Shown here: positions 1 to 7,722 of the stretch, in pieces
How positions within the stretch are numbered: the first letter of the stretch is position 1
Layout: the number at the start of each line of letters is the position of its first letter
Origin: Candidatus Thiodictyon syntrophicum
Lineage (GTDB): Bacteria; Pseudomonadota; Gammaproteobacteria; Chromatiales; Chromatiaceae
Direction: 5' to 3'
NCBI RefSeq assembly: GCF_002813775.1
Contig: NZ_CP020370.1
Span: forward strand, 3,311,501-3,375,500
Length of the DNA stretch: 64,000 nucleotides
Made by a program: the position numbers and the translations under genes
Notes under the pieces: generated by a model
Database searches by the model: none
Seen by the model: only the letters and a program-made list of their open reading frames with translations
Told to the model about the DNA's origin: nothing

Positions 1-993
1 AAGTATTCAAACAAAGGGCGCGCCGACACTTCAAGCGCGAAAGTACCTGCTTGGGTATTGGCCGCGAGGCTGGCTGAGCGAGAGTCATTGAGCGACGGCA
101 TTAACGAAAGTCTATCGGCTGCTATCGCCAGCGCGCGGACCCTATTGAGCCAAGGCACAGAAGAGGATGAACCAGCGTGGCTCAAAGAGGCGAGAAATCG
201 GATGCGCGTGCATGTAATCGAAGCTCAGCGTCTGCTGCGTGTTGCATTCAATGATTTCCGAAACGACGCTGCCGATCCGAAAACCACTCTGACCGTTGTC
301 AATTACGCTAAGGATATGAGTGCCCTCGTCAAGGAGACGATGGCGCGCTATGGCCAGCAATCGCAAAGCCTTGACCAGTCTCTTCCCCAGCGATTATTGA
401 ATGCTCGGGCAGCCCCCTTTCCCCGAGAAGCCCTTAAGCAGCGTATGCGGGATCTAGATACCCGCCGTGCCGAATTGAAGGAAATCGGACTGCTCGACGA
501 ATCGGATAATCATCCGCTTGACAGTGGGGCACTTGATGGGCTGGATGAGTACCAGGAAAGCGTACTCAACCTATACGCAAACGATACCGAGCAAAAGCTC
601 TCCGTCCTCGATGACCTTGCCAGGCGCACGCGATTGCTTTTGAATAATGTCAACCAGAAATTCCAGCATAAACATATCCGAATCGATCCGGATCGAGGGA
701 TCGTTGCACAAGGTCGCAAGGGCGAGCGCCTGGAACTTGAACAGTTGTCCTCAGGCGAGCAGCACGAGTTGGTCCTGCATTACGACCTGCTGTTTCGAGT
801 GCGGCCAAACACCTTGGTCTTGATTGACGAGCCTGAGCTGTCACTGCATGTTGCCTGGCAGAAGCGCTTCCTCCCGGACCTCTTGGAGATCGTTGCAACC
901 GCTCAGTTCGATGTGCTGATGGCGACTCACTCGCCCTTTATCGTGGGCGATCGATCAGACCTGATGATCGGCTTGGGCGCGGAGTCGGTATGA
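1..993 (+). CDS. ABC-type AAA ATPase, 5' end cut by window edge (PARIS AriA-like)
   Basis: The reading frame is open from base 1, so the N-terminus, including Walker A, lies outside the window. The visible 330 residues hold a long helical stretch and then an ABC-type core: signature LSSGEQ, Walker B LVLIDEPELSLH and the H-switch MATHSPF. This is the arrangement of the AAA_15/AAA_21 ATPases found in OLD, retron and PARIS defence proteins. The stop overlaps the start of the DUF4435 gene by 4 nt (ATGA), so the two are translationally coupled. ATPase plus DUF4435 is the gene pair of PARIS, in which AriA holds the AriB nuclease until a phage anti-restriction protein releases it. Assignment to PARIS rather than another ATPase/TOPRIM system is inference, because the N-terminal half is missing. 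Confidence 0.8.
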   Translation, partial: KYSNKGRADTSSAKVPAWVLAARLAERESLSDGINESLSAAIASARTLLSQGTEEDEPAWLKEARNRMRVHVIEAQRLLRVAFNDFRNDAADPKTTLTVVNYAKDMSALVKETMARYGQQSQSLDQSLPQRLLNARAAPFPREALKQRMRDLDTRRAELKEIGLLDESDNHPLDSGALDGLDEYQESVLNLYANDTEQKLSVLDDLARRTRLLLNNVNQKFQHKHIRIDPDRGIVAQGRKGERLELEQLSSGEQHELVLHYDLLFRVRPNTLVLIDEPELSLHVAWQKRFLPDLLEIVATAQFDVLMATHSPFIVGDRSDLMIGLGAESV

Positions 994-1835
994 CGCTGAT
1001 CGACTACAAGGACGCCGGGGTAGTCGCCACCGAGGTCATCATGACGCGCCAACTCCACGCCGGCAGCTTCCTGATAGTGGAGGGCGAAGACGACCATAAA
1101 TTCTGGAGCCCGCGTGTTTTACCTGGTCATTGCGAACTCGTCATCGGCAATGGCAAGCCGAACGTAGAGGGGGCACTGGCGCGTTTGGACAGGGACCACT
1201 TCCGCGGCGCTCTCGGCGTCGTGGACGACGATTTCGATGGTCTGGAGGGGCGTCCCCGCCCTTCGCCTAATCTGATCGGTACGGATACCCACGACCTCGA
1301 GTGCATGTTGATTCGCTCGCCCGCTTTGGAGCGCGTTCTGGCGGAGCTTGCTGCTCCTGCCAAGATCCGGGATCTGGAGGCACGGCAGGGTCATTCTGTG
1401 CGGGATGCCCTATTGGAGCGTGGCTTGGAGTTCGGCCGGCTGCGTTGGGTGGCGCAGCGTCGGGCCTGGGAGATTCCGTTTCACAAGCTCGGACCCGAAC
1501 GGTTCCTCAACCGCGACACTTGGTTGGTCTCCCGGGACGATTTTCATGATGCAGCGGTAAGAACGGGCGCAGTCCCATCGATCGACGATCTGCATGCTGA
1601 GCTGGAAGCGTTACCGGCCGCCGATCCTTGGTCAATCTGCCAGGGTCACGACTTGGTGAGTATCCTGCGTATCGGTCTGACCAGGGTGTTGGGTAGTCTT
1701 AAGGCGAGCAAGGGAGTAGACGATATCGCGGCCATGTTGCGCAGCGCTTTCGACGATCAACAGCTTCACGGCGGCCATCTTGGCGCGGCGATTCGCGGCT
1801 GGGAGCAAGCGAACAAGCCTTATCTGGTGCTCTAG
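990..1835 (+). CDS. DUF4435 TOPRIM-like nuclease/effector (PARIS AriB-like)
   Basis: 281-residue protein beginning in the ATGA overlap with the ATPase gene. Near residue 30 is VEGEDDHKF, giving the TOPRIM glutamate; near residue 75 is GVVDDDFDG, giving the DxD metal site; then THDLECML, the hallmark of DUF4435. In PARIS this protein (AriB) is a TOPRIM RNase that cleaves host tRNA when released from the ATPase. The metal-binding acidic residues are all present, so an active enzyme is plausible. The position just upstream of pglZ and brxL fits an accessory defence cassette nested in a BREX island. A DUF4435 partner of a different OLD-like system remains possible. Confidence 0.75.
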   Translation: MTLIDYKDAGVVATEVIMTRQLHAGSFLIVEGEDDHKFWSPRVLPGHCELVIGNGKPNVEGALARLDRDHFRGALGVVDDDFDGLEGRPRPSPNLIGTDTHDLECMLIRSPALERVLAELAAPAKIRDLEARQGHSVRDALLERGLEFGRLRWVAQRRAWEIPFHKLGPERFLNRDTWLVSRDDFHDAAVRTGAVPSIDDLHAELEALPAADPWSICQGHDLVSILRIGLTRVLGSLKASKGVDDIAAMLRSAFDDQQLHGGHLGAAIRGWEQANKPYLVL

Positions 1836-1896
1836 AGGCGAACCTGAAAACACGTCCAGTCGCTGGACGGGACTTACACACTTGGAGGTTTCGACG

Positions 1897-2151
1897 ATGA
1901 GCACGGCGTACGAAAACGGCATGTGGCTCAAAGACCCGGACGCTCGCATCACCGTCCATTCGGACCTCTGCAACGGGCGTCCGACGATCCACGGCCTGCG
2001 GATCACCGTCGAGACGATCCTCGGATTCCTGAGCGCCGGCGAATCCCCGGATGAAATCCTACGCCAGTACCCGTCCCTTGAGTCCGCGGACCTCGACGCC
2101 TGTGTGCGGTTCGCCGCGGACTACAAGGCCCTAAGGCGCGAGGAGTCTTGA
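1897..2151 (+). CDS. DUF433 family antitoxin-like protein, orphan
   Basis: 84 residues. I chose ATG 1897 because GGAGG lies 8 nt upstream (1884-1888); the longer open frame from 1780 has no such support. The pattern GRPTIHGLRITVETIL followed by SPDEILRQYPSLE is typical of DUF433, small DNA-binding proteins that usually act as antitoxins next to a DUF5615 (PIN-like) toxin. No toxin follows: only a 6-codon frame (GTG 2153 to TGA 2173) lies before pglZ. It may be a solitary regulator of the defence operon or the remains of a toxin-antitoxin pair. Confidence 0.75.
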   Translation: MSTAYENGMWLKDPDARITVHSDLCNGRPTIHGLRITVETILGFLSAGESPDEILRQYPSLESADLDACVRFAADYKALRREES

Positions 2152-2169
2152 CGTGACTGAGACCACATC

Positions 2170-4617
2170 ATGAGCACGACCGTCCTTGAACAGTTGATCG
2201 ACCGACTCCGCGCCGCGGCGATCTATAACCGCCACGACCTGGCTGCACCGTCCGTGGTGTTGTGGACGGACGGGGAGGGGCTCTGGTCCCGGGCCATCCC
2301 GCTGCTGCGCGACGCCATGCCTGAGCTTTTTGTGCTGGCGCCGGAGATTGTCGATGAGAGGACTGGGCCGTCGACTTGGCTCCGTTACCAGCTCGCGCGG
2401 TCGGGCGGGTACCTGGCACGCACGGGCGGGACGCCCTCGCTCCTTTATCTGCCGGGTGTGGCGCGGTCTGCCTTTCGCGGCGCCGCCGGGTTTCCGGAGG
2501 CGGCGCGGCATTTGTTCGCACTCCAGTTCCAGGGGCAGTTCTGGGGCCAGCAGAACGGGAAGGACTGGACGCCCTTTGCTTTCCTGTCGTCCAAGGAGGG
2601 TGGGCTCGGGCTCGACCTGGCCCGTGATCGGGCCACGCAGGATGCGGTCGGCGCCCAATTGACCCAGGTGCTGCGCGCGCCGGTTGCGAGCCTTACCGGC
2701 CGGCGCCTGGAGGCGGCGGACTTCCATGGGCTGGCCGCCGCTGATCCGGTGGGCCTGCTGCTGGAGTGGATGGCCACCGGCGACGGTCGCCATGGCGACT
2801 GGTCTGCCGAGCGCTGGACCGGGTTCAGGGCGCTGTGCAAGCCGACCTTCGGCCTGGACCCTGACAAGGACGGCATCATCACGGCGGTAGACAAGCTGGT
2901 GGCGGGGGGCGGGGTTTGGGATCAGGTCTGGACGCGCTACCGCCAGGCACACAAGGCCTTTGCCGGGGTGCGCAAGGCGCTGGACCTGGCACACCCCAAG
3001 GACCTGCTCGATGATGCCAACGACCGGATGCCGGTGACCAATCGCAAGCTGGAGGCTGCCTTGCGCGCTGGGCTCCTGGGGCTCCAGGCGCTCCCGCGGG
3101 CGCAGGCGCTGACGCGGCTCACGCAACTCTGCGCCCAGCACGCCCGGCGTGCCGATGCGCTGTGGGCGGATCTGGGCGAGGCGTCCCTGGCACGGGCGGC
3201 CGTGCAGTTGAAGGCTCTGGCGGAAGGTATCACCGCGGGCGTCTGCGGGCACGATTGGGACACGCTGGCCGCCGCCTACCTGGAGCGCGGCTGGACGATC
3301 GACGCCGCCGCCTGGCGCGCGTTTGCCATGGTGCGCGATGCCCCGGACCTGGAGGCCGTAACGGCGGCGCTGCGGGCCGTCTATCTCCCGTGGCTGACGG
3401 GTCTCGCGGAGCAGGTGCAGGGTTGGGCCTTGGGCTACCCCGGAGCGCGGGCGTCCCGCCCGCGAGTCAAAGGAGCCCCGCCGCCGGGGCCGGGACTCAC
3501 GGGCCGGACGCCCTCGCTCCCATTCGCGGGCGGGACGCCCGCGCTCCAGACGGTCCTGGTGTTCGTCGATGGCCTGCGGTGCGACCTCGGCCTGGAGTTG
3601 GCCCGGCTGCTCCAGGCCGACGGACTCACGGTGGAGACGGCAAGGCGCTGGTCCGCCCTGCCGACGGTGACGGCGACGGCCAAACCCGCCTGGCGTCCGC
3701 TGGCAGACGCCTTGATCGGCAACAGCCTGCCGGAAGGGTTCGAGCCGCAGCTCGCCGAGACCGGCAAGAATCTTACGACTCAAGCCTTCCGAAACCTGCT
3801 GGCGACCCGGGGGTGGACCTGGCTGGAGGCGGCGTCCACCGGGGACCCGACCGGCGCCGCCTGGACCGAGATCGGCACCTTCGACCACGACGGCCACGCC
3901 CAGGGGGCGCGCCTGGCCTGGCGGCTGGACGAGGAACTGCGGGCGGTCGCCTTGCGGGTGCGGGACCTGCTCGCGGCCGGCTGGCAGCGGGCCGTCCTGG
4001 TGACGGACCATGGGTGGCTGCTGCTGCCAGGCGGCTTACCCAAGGCGGACCTGCCGGGACATCTGACCCAATCGCGCTGGCCGCGCTGCGCCGTGCCCCA
4101 GCCCGGCGCCCAACATGGGTTCCAGGAACTGCCCTGGTTCTGGGGCGGCGGCCACTCGGTGGTCTACGCCCCGGGGGTCTCGGCCTTCAAGTCCGGTGTC
4201 GAATACGCCCATGGGGGTCTGAGCCTGCAAGAGGCACTGACCCTGACACTGACGGTCACGGCCGAAGGGCAAACCACCCAGGCCGCCGTAACGATCGGCA
4301 GCGCCGACTGGAAGGGTCTGCGGCTGCGGGTGCAATTGCAGGGCGGATTCGCGGGGACCCTGCTCGACATCCGCACCAAGCCGGCGGATGCGGGGTCAAG
4401 CGTGCTCGACCCGGACCGACGGATGCAACCGCCCGACGCGGACGGCGCCGCCGCGCTGCTGGTGACCGACGACCAACACGAAGGCGCGGCGGCGGTGCTG
4501 GTGGCGGTTCGTGAGGATCAGGTCGTTGCCAAGCGGTCCTTGGTGATCGGAATGGAGCGGGGGCGTCCCGCCCCCGACACCGGGGCGGGACGCCCCGGCT
4601 CCTTTGAGGGAGATTGA
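2170..4617 (+). CDS. pglZ: BREX system phosphatase-like protein PglZ
   Basis: 815 residues. The N-terminal region (LWTDGEGLWSRAIPLL near residue 30, LYLPGVARSAF near 95) matches what I recall of PglZ of BREX type 1, probably the B form. The C-terminal half is an alkaline-phosphatase-superfamily PglZ domain: VFVDGLRCDLG near residue 465, PTVTATAKPAW near 500, DHDGHAQG near 575 and VTDHGWLLLPG near 615. PglZ is an essential BREX component acting with PglX, BrxB and BrxC, none of which is in the window. Two palindromic repeat elements lie inside the gene: one adds about 35 Gly/Pro/Arg-rich residues just before the catalytic domain (3442-3547), the other forms the last 20 or so codons (4554-4602). 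Neither breaks the frame. brxL starts 3 nt after the stop. Confidence 0.85.
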   Translation: MSTTVLEQLIDRLRAAAIYNRHDLAAPSVVLWTDGEGLWSRAIPLLRDAMPELFVLAPEIVDERTGPSTWLRYQLARSGGYLARTGGTPSLLYLPGVARSAFRGAAGFPEAARHLFALQFQGQFWGQQNGKDWTPFAFLSSKEGGLGLDLARDRATQDAVGAQLTQVLRAPVASLTGRRLEAADFHGLAAADPVGLLLEWMATGDGRHGDWSAERWTGFRALCKPTFGLDPDKDGIITAVDKLVAGGGVWDQVWTRYRQAHKAFAGVRKALDLAHPKDLLDDANDRMPVTNRKLEAALRAGLLGLQALPRAQALTRLTQLCAQHARRADALWADLGEASLARAAVQLKALAEGITAGVCGHDWDTLAAAYLERGWTIDAAAWRAFAMVRDAPDLEAVTAALRAVYLPWLTGLAEQVQGWALGYPGARASRPRVKGAPPPGPGLTGRTPSLPFAGGTPALQTVLVFVDGLRCDLGLELARLLQADGLTVETARRWSALPTVTATAKPAWRPLADALIGNSLPEGFEPQLAETGKNLTTQAFRNLLATRGWTWLEAASTGDPTGAAWTEIGTFDHDGHAQGARLAWRLDEELRAVALRVRDLLAAGWQRAVLVTDHGWLLLPGGLPKADLPGHLTQSRWPRCAVPQPGAQHGFQELPWFWGGGHSVVYAPGVSAFKSGVEYAHGGLSLQEALTLTLTVTAEGQTTQAAVTIGSADWKGLRLRVQLQGGFAGTLLDIRTKPADAGSSVLDPDRRMQPPDADGAAALLVTDDQHEGAAAVLVAVREDQVVAKRSLVIGMERGRPAPDTGAGRPGSFEGD
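3442..3547 (+). repeat. palindromic element inserted in frame within pglZ
   Basis: The ends are a perfect 24-bp inverted repeat: 3442-3465 (GGAGCGCGGGCGTCCCGCCC plus GCGA) and its reverse complement at 3524-3547. The 58 bp between them contain another partial copy (GGCCGGACGCCCTCGCTCCC, 3503-3522). Frame is kept, and the element encodes a Gly/Ala/Pro/Arg-rich linker between the N-terminal part and the phosphatase domain of PglZ. It behaves like a REP or MITE-type element. Confidence 0.8.
4554..4602 (+). repeat. second palindromic element forming the 3' end of pglZ
   Basis: Starts with GGAGCGGGGGCGTCCCGCCC and closes with GGGCGGGACGCCCCGGCTCC, a short version of the element at 3442-3547. It encodes the end of PglZ (MERGRPAPDTGAGRPGSFE), so the natural C-terminus was probably replaced or extended by the insertion. 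The brxL start codon follows 18 bp after the element. Confidence 0.75.
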
Positions 4618-4620
4618 TCC

Positions 4621-6420
4621 ATGCAACTCGACGCACTCGACCAGCTCGCCGCCCAGGCCTTCGATGGCTTCATCGTCCGCAAGGACCTGGTGCGCCGGTT
4701 CAAGGGCCAGTATCCGGTACCGACCTATGTGGGCGAGTTCCTGCTCGGGCGCTACTGCTCCAGCACCAACGAGGCGGAGATCCAGGAGGGCCTGGACATC
4801 GTGCAGCGCCAGCTCGCCAGCCGCACGGTGCGCGCCGGGGAGGAGGAGCTGTTCAAGGCCCGCGCCAAAGAGCAGGGCCGGGTGAAGCTGATCGACCTGA
4901 TCACCGCCCGACTGGATGCCAAGAACGATTGCTTCGTGGCGGAGTTGCCGAGCCTGCGGCTCAAGGAGGTCCGCATCGACGATGCCCTGGTCCACACCCA
5001 CGAGCGGATGCTCACCGGCGGCTTCTATGCCGAGCTGGATCTCAGCTACGACCCGAGTATCGCCGAGGAGAAGAACGGGCGGCCCTTCGGCATCGAGTCG
5101 CTGCGCGAGATCCAGCTCTCCAAACGCGATGCCCTGGAGACCATGGCCCGCGGGCGCGCCGCGTTCAGCTTCGAGCAGTGGCAGGCGTTTCTGCTGCGCA
5201 GTGTCGGCCTTGAACCTGAGAACTTGTCGCCGCGCACCCGCGACGTGATGTTGCTGCGCATGGTCCCCTTCGTCGAGAACAACTACAACGCGGTGGAACT
5301 GGGGCCGCGCGGGACCGGTAAGAGCCATTTGTTCCAGCAGGTGTCGCCCTACGCGCACCTGGTCTCGGGCGGCAAGGCATCGGTGGCGCGCATGTTCGTC
5401 AACAACAGCACCGGGCAACGGGGGCTGGTGTGTCAGTACGACGTGGTGTGCTTCGATGAGGTCTCGGGGATCAGCTTCGACCAGAAGGACGGGGTCAACA
5501 TCATGAAGGGCTACATGGAGTCCGGCGAGTTCAGCCGCGGCAAAGAGAGCATCCGCGGCTTCGGCAGCATCGTCATGGTCGGCAACTTCGAGGTGGATGT
5601 CGTCCACCAGCAGCGCGTCGGCCACCTGTTCGGACCCATGCCGCCGGAGATGCGCGACGACACCGCCTTCATGGACCGCATCCACGCCTACATGCCGGGT
5701 TGGGACATCCCCAAGGTCAACCGTGACCAGCTCACGGACCATTTCGGCCAGCGGATCGGCTCCGCGGAGTTTCGCAACACCCACTTCAGCTTCCAGATGG
5801 GCCTGGACGGGGTGGAACAGTTCGTCTCCACCCCAGAGCTGCAAAGCGAGGACAGTATCGGGGACGACCCGCTGCCGCCCGGGCAGGTCTGGGTCCTCTC
5901 GCCCGGGGGGCTGGAAGAGCATCCGGGGCTCTATCGCCTGGACGTGACCCAGGGGCCGGGCTCCGGGGTGAAGATCCTCAACCAGCCGCCGCCCGCACCC
6001 TTCAAGGAAAGCCTGCGCTGTGCCGAGCAGAACCTCTACACGCGGGCGAAAAACCTGGTCGGTGACCGGGACCCGCGGGCGCACGAGTTCTCAGTCCAAC
6101 TGCGTGCCTTCGACGCCGGCAAGTCCGGCAGCGCCACCGGGGTGGGGGCCTTACTGGCGCTGTGTTCGGCTCTGCTGGAGAAGAGCCTCAAGGGCGGACT
6201 GATCGTGGTCGGCGGGCTGAACCTGGGCGGGTCCATCGAGCCCGTCTACAACGTGGTCAGCGTGGTCGAGGCCGCCGCGGACAAGGGGGCCAAGACGATT
6301 CTCCTGCCGGTGACGACGCGCAAGCAGCTCATAGAGTTGGATGACGAGATCGCCACGCGGGTCACCGTGGTGTTCTATTCGGACGCCCGGGATGCGTTGC
6401 TCAAGGCGCTGATCGAATAA
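4621..6420 (+). CDS. brxL: BREX Lon-related ATPase BrxL with apparent internal deletion
   Basis: 599 residues. Walker A is ELGPRGTGKSHLF (about residues 225-237), Walker B VVCFDEVSGI (about 276-285), and the C-terminal third is a Lon-protease-like fold (FDAGKSGSATGVGALLALC, then GGLNLGGSIEP). By my alignment the catalytic lysine position of Lon is not a lysine, as I recall for other BrxL proteins. BrxL is a ring-forming DNA-associated AAA+ protein needed for BREX phage defence. Family members are usually about 680-690 residues. Here GWDIPKVNRDQLTDHFG joins QRIGSAEFRNTHFSF directly at about 5748-5752; the helical lid/sensor-2 segment of some 85-90 residues normally between them is missing, without frame loss. 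ATPase function may be lost. The comparison is from memory. Confidence 0.85.
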   Translation: MQLDALDQLAAQAFDGFIVRKDLVRRFKGQYPVPTYVGEFLLGRYCSSTNEAEIQEGLDIVQRQLASRTVRAGEEELFKARAKEQGRVKLIDLITARLDAKNDCFVAELPSLRLKEVRIDDALVHTHERMLTGGFYAELDLSYDPSIAEEKNGRPFGIESLREIQLSKRDALETMARGRAAFSFEQWQAFLLRSVGLEPENLSPRTRDVMLLRMVPFVENNYNAVELGPRGTGKSHLFQQVSPYAHLVSGGKASVARMFVNNSTGQRGLVCQYDVVCFDEVSGISFDQKDGVNIMKGYMESGEFSRGKESIRGFGSIVMVGNFEVDVVHQQRVGHLFGPMPPEMRDDTAFMDRIHAYMPGWDIPKVNRDQLTDHFGQRIGSAEFRNTHFSFQMGLDGVEQFVSTPELQSEDSIGDDPLPPGQVWVLSPGGLEEHPGLYRLDVTQGPGSGVKILNQPPPAPFKESLRCAEQNLYTRAKNLVGDRDPRAHEFSVQLRAFDAGKSGSATGVGALLALCSALLEKSLKGGLIVVGGLNLGGSIEPVYNVVSVVEAAADKGAKTILLPVTTRKQLIELDDEIATRVTVVFYSDARDALLKALIE

Positions 6421-6495
6421 GCTATTCAACTGGCATAGCTTCCGGGTCGGGGAGGGACGCCAGGGCCTCAGGGTCAAGTGGTTTGCGCGGCCCTG

Positions 6496-6562
6496 TCGCG
6501 GCCGCAGGCCGCTCCCACAGTGTCGCTGCGCGGCGTTCACGGTAAAGCCGCTCCCACGGGGA
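6496..6562. repeat. REP-like palindromic repeats downstream of brxL
   Basis: Between brxL and the kinase gene, GCGGCCGCAGGCCGCTCCCA and a related half (AAAGCCGCTCCCACGG) form REP-type units. The same core (GTGGGAGCGGCTTCAGCCGC) recurs near 19465, 38195 and 58020. The two flanking genes converge here, so the unit may double as a terminator or mRNA stabiliser. Nothing else is seen in 6421-6651. Confidence 0.55.
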
Positions 6563-6651
6563 CTTTCATCGCCCGGGGTGGCTGGTCTTGCTGCCATGGC
6601 TTCAGTGCGCGGGCCGCCCGCTGAAGCGTCGGCCTCCAGTTGGATTCGACC

Positions 6652-7557
6652 TTACGGGTGCTCGGCACCCCACAACCAGGCCGCGCCGCGCACGCCGCTG
6701 GAGTCGCCGTGGACCGGGGGGAGGATGCGGGTGGCCAGACCGTCGCAGAAGAGCCAGGGGCGGATCAGGGCGGGGAGGGCCTCGTAAAGGTGGGGGAGGT
6801 TGGACAGGCCCCCGCCCAGGACGATGACCGCGGGGTCGAGCAGGTTGATGACGGTCGCGAGGCTGCGCGCCAGGCGCTCGGCGTGGCGCGCGAGTGTGGC
6901 CGCGGCGGCCGGCTCGCCGCGGGCGGCGGCGGCCCGGATCTCCGGCGGCGTGCGCGTGAGACCAGTATGGCGCTGATGGTCGGCGGCCAGTCCCGGTCCG
7001 GACAGGAAGGTCTCGATGCATCCGTGTTTGCCGCAGTAGCAGGGCGGGCCGGGCGACTCGTCGGGCTGCGGCCAGGGCAGGGGGTTGTGGCCCCATTCGC
7101 CGGCGATGGCGTTGGGTCCGGCCAGGAGTCGGCCCCCGACCACGATCCCGCCGCCGGTCCCGGTGCCGATGATGACCCCGAAGACGCAGGCAGCCCCGCG
7201 GCCGGCGCCGTCGGTGGCCTCGGAGAGGGCGAAGCAGTCGGCGTCGTTGGCCAGGCGCACCGGCCGCCCCAGGCGCTCGGCCAGGTCCAGGTCCAGGGGC
7301 CGGTCGTTGAGCCAGACGGAGTTGGCGTTGCGCAGCCGCCCGGTGAAGGGTGAGAGTGCCCCGGGGGTACCGATGCCGATGCTGCCCGGTTGACCGGCCG
7401 CCGACTCGATGGCAGCGATCAGCCCGGTGATCGCCCCCAGGGTCGCGCCGTAGTCGCCCCGGGGCGCCGCGATCCGGTGCCGGGCCAAGACCCGGCCCTC
7501 GGAGTCAAGGGCGATGGCCTCGATCTTGGTTCCGCCCAGGTCCACGCCGATACGCAT
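6652..7557 (-). CDS. mak: ROK family sugar kinase, fructokinase/manno(fructo)kinase-like
   Basis: 301 residues from ATG 7557, which has GGGAG 8 nt upstream; a GTG at 7572 would add five residues. The N-terminus MRIGVDLGGTKIEAIAL is the ROK phosphate-binding motif. NDADCFALSEA, IGTGTGGGIVV and GEWGHNPLPWP follow, then the ROK zinc site made of that His and the cysteines in CYCGKHGC. VIVLGGGLSN and GDSSGVRGAAWLW complete the fold. The full pattern is closest to Mak/YajF-type kinases, cytoplasmic enzymes that phosphorylate fructose or mannose at C6. Sugar specificity cannot be proved from sequence. Confidence 0.85.
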   Translation of the reverse strand: MRIGVDLGGTKIEAIALDSEGRVLARHRIAAPRGDYGATLGAITGLIAAIESAAGQPGSIGIGTPGALSPFTGRLRNANSVWLNDRPLDLDLAERLGRPVRLANDADCFALSEATDGAGRGAACVFGVIIGTGTGGGIVVGGRLLAGPNAIAGEWGHNPLPWPQPDESPGPPCYCGKHGCIETFLSGPGLAADHQRHTGLTRTPPEIRAAAARGEPAAAATLARHAERLARSLATVINLLDPAVIVLGGGLSNLPHLYEALPALIRPWLFCDGLATRILPPVHGDSSGVRGAAWLWGAEHP

Positions 7558-7603
7558 CCGGTTGACTCCCACTCGAAGGCTTCAGACCGAGAAAGAGGAC
7601 TTG

Positions 7604-7684
7604 TCCGCAAATGAACGCAAATAAACGCAAATAGGACCAAAATCCGTTCCTCTTGATTTGCGTTTATTTGCGTTCATTTGCGGA
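7604..7684. repeat. perfect 29-bp inverted repeat of the GCAAATGAAC family
   Basis: Arms 7604-7632 and 7656-7684 are exact reverse complements built from iterated TCCGCAAATGAACGCAAATA units, with a 23-bp loop. Related elements lie at 17701-17828 and 50235-50377. It sits between two minus-strand genes. A MITE-like origin or a role in mRNA ends is possible. Confidence 0.85.
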
Positions 7685-7722
7685 CCGAATCTTCTTGCGG
7701 TGTTGGGACCTTGCCTGGACGC

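Noticed and set aside
2411-2440. Possible third palindromic element in pglZ (ACGGGCGGGACGCCCTCGCT)
   Set aside because: Only one half-site is present and the encoded LLYLPGV segment is typical of PglZ, so it may be chance similarity.
2131-4011. Long open frame on the minus strand (626 codons) opposite pglZ
   Set aside because: It is Arg/Pro/Gly-rich with no domain, mirrors the codon pattern of pglZ, and pglZ has clear motifs. Such shadows are expected at this GC content.
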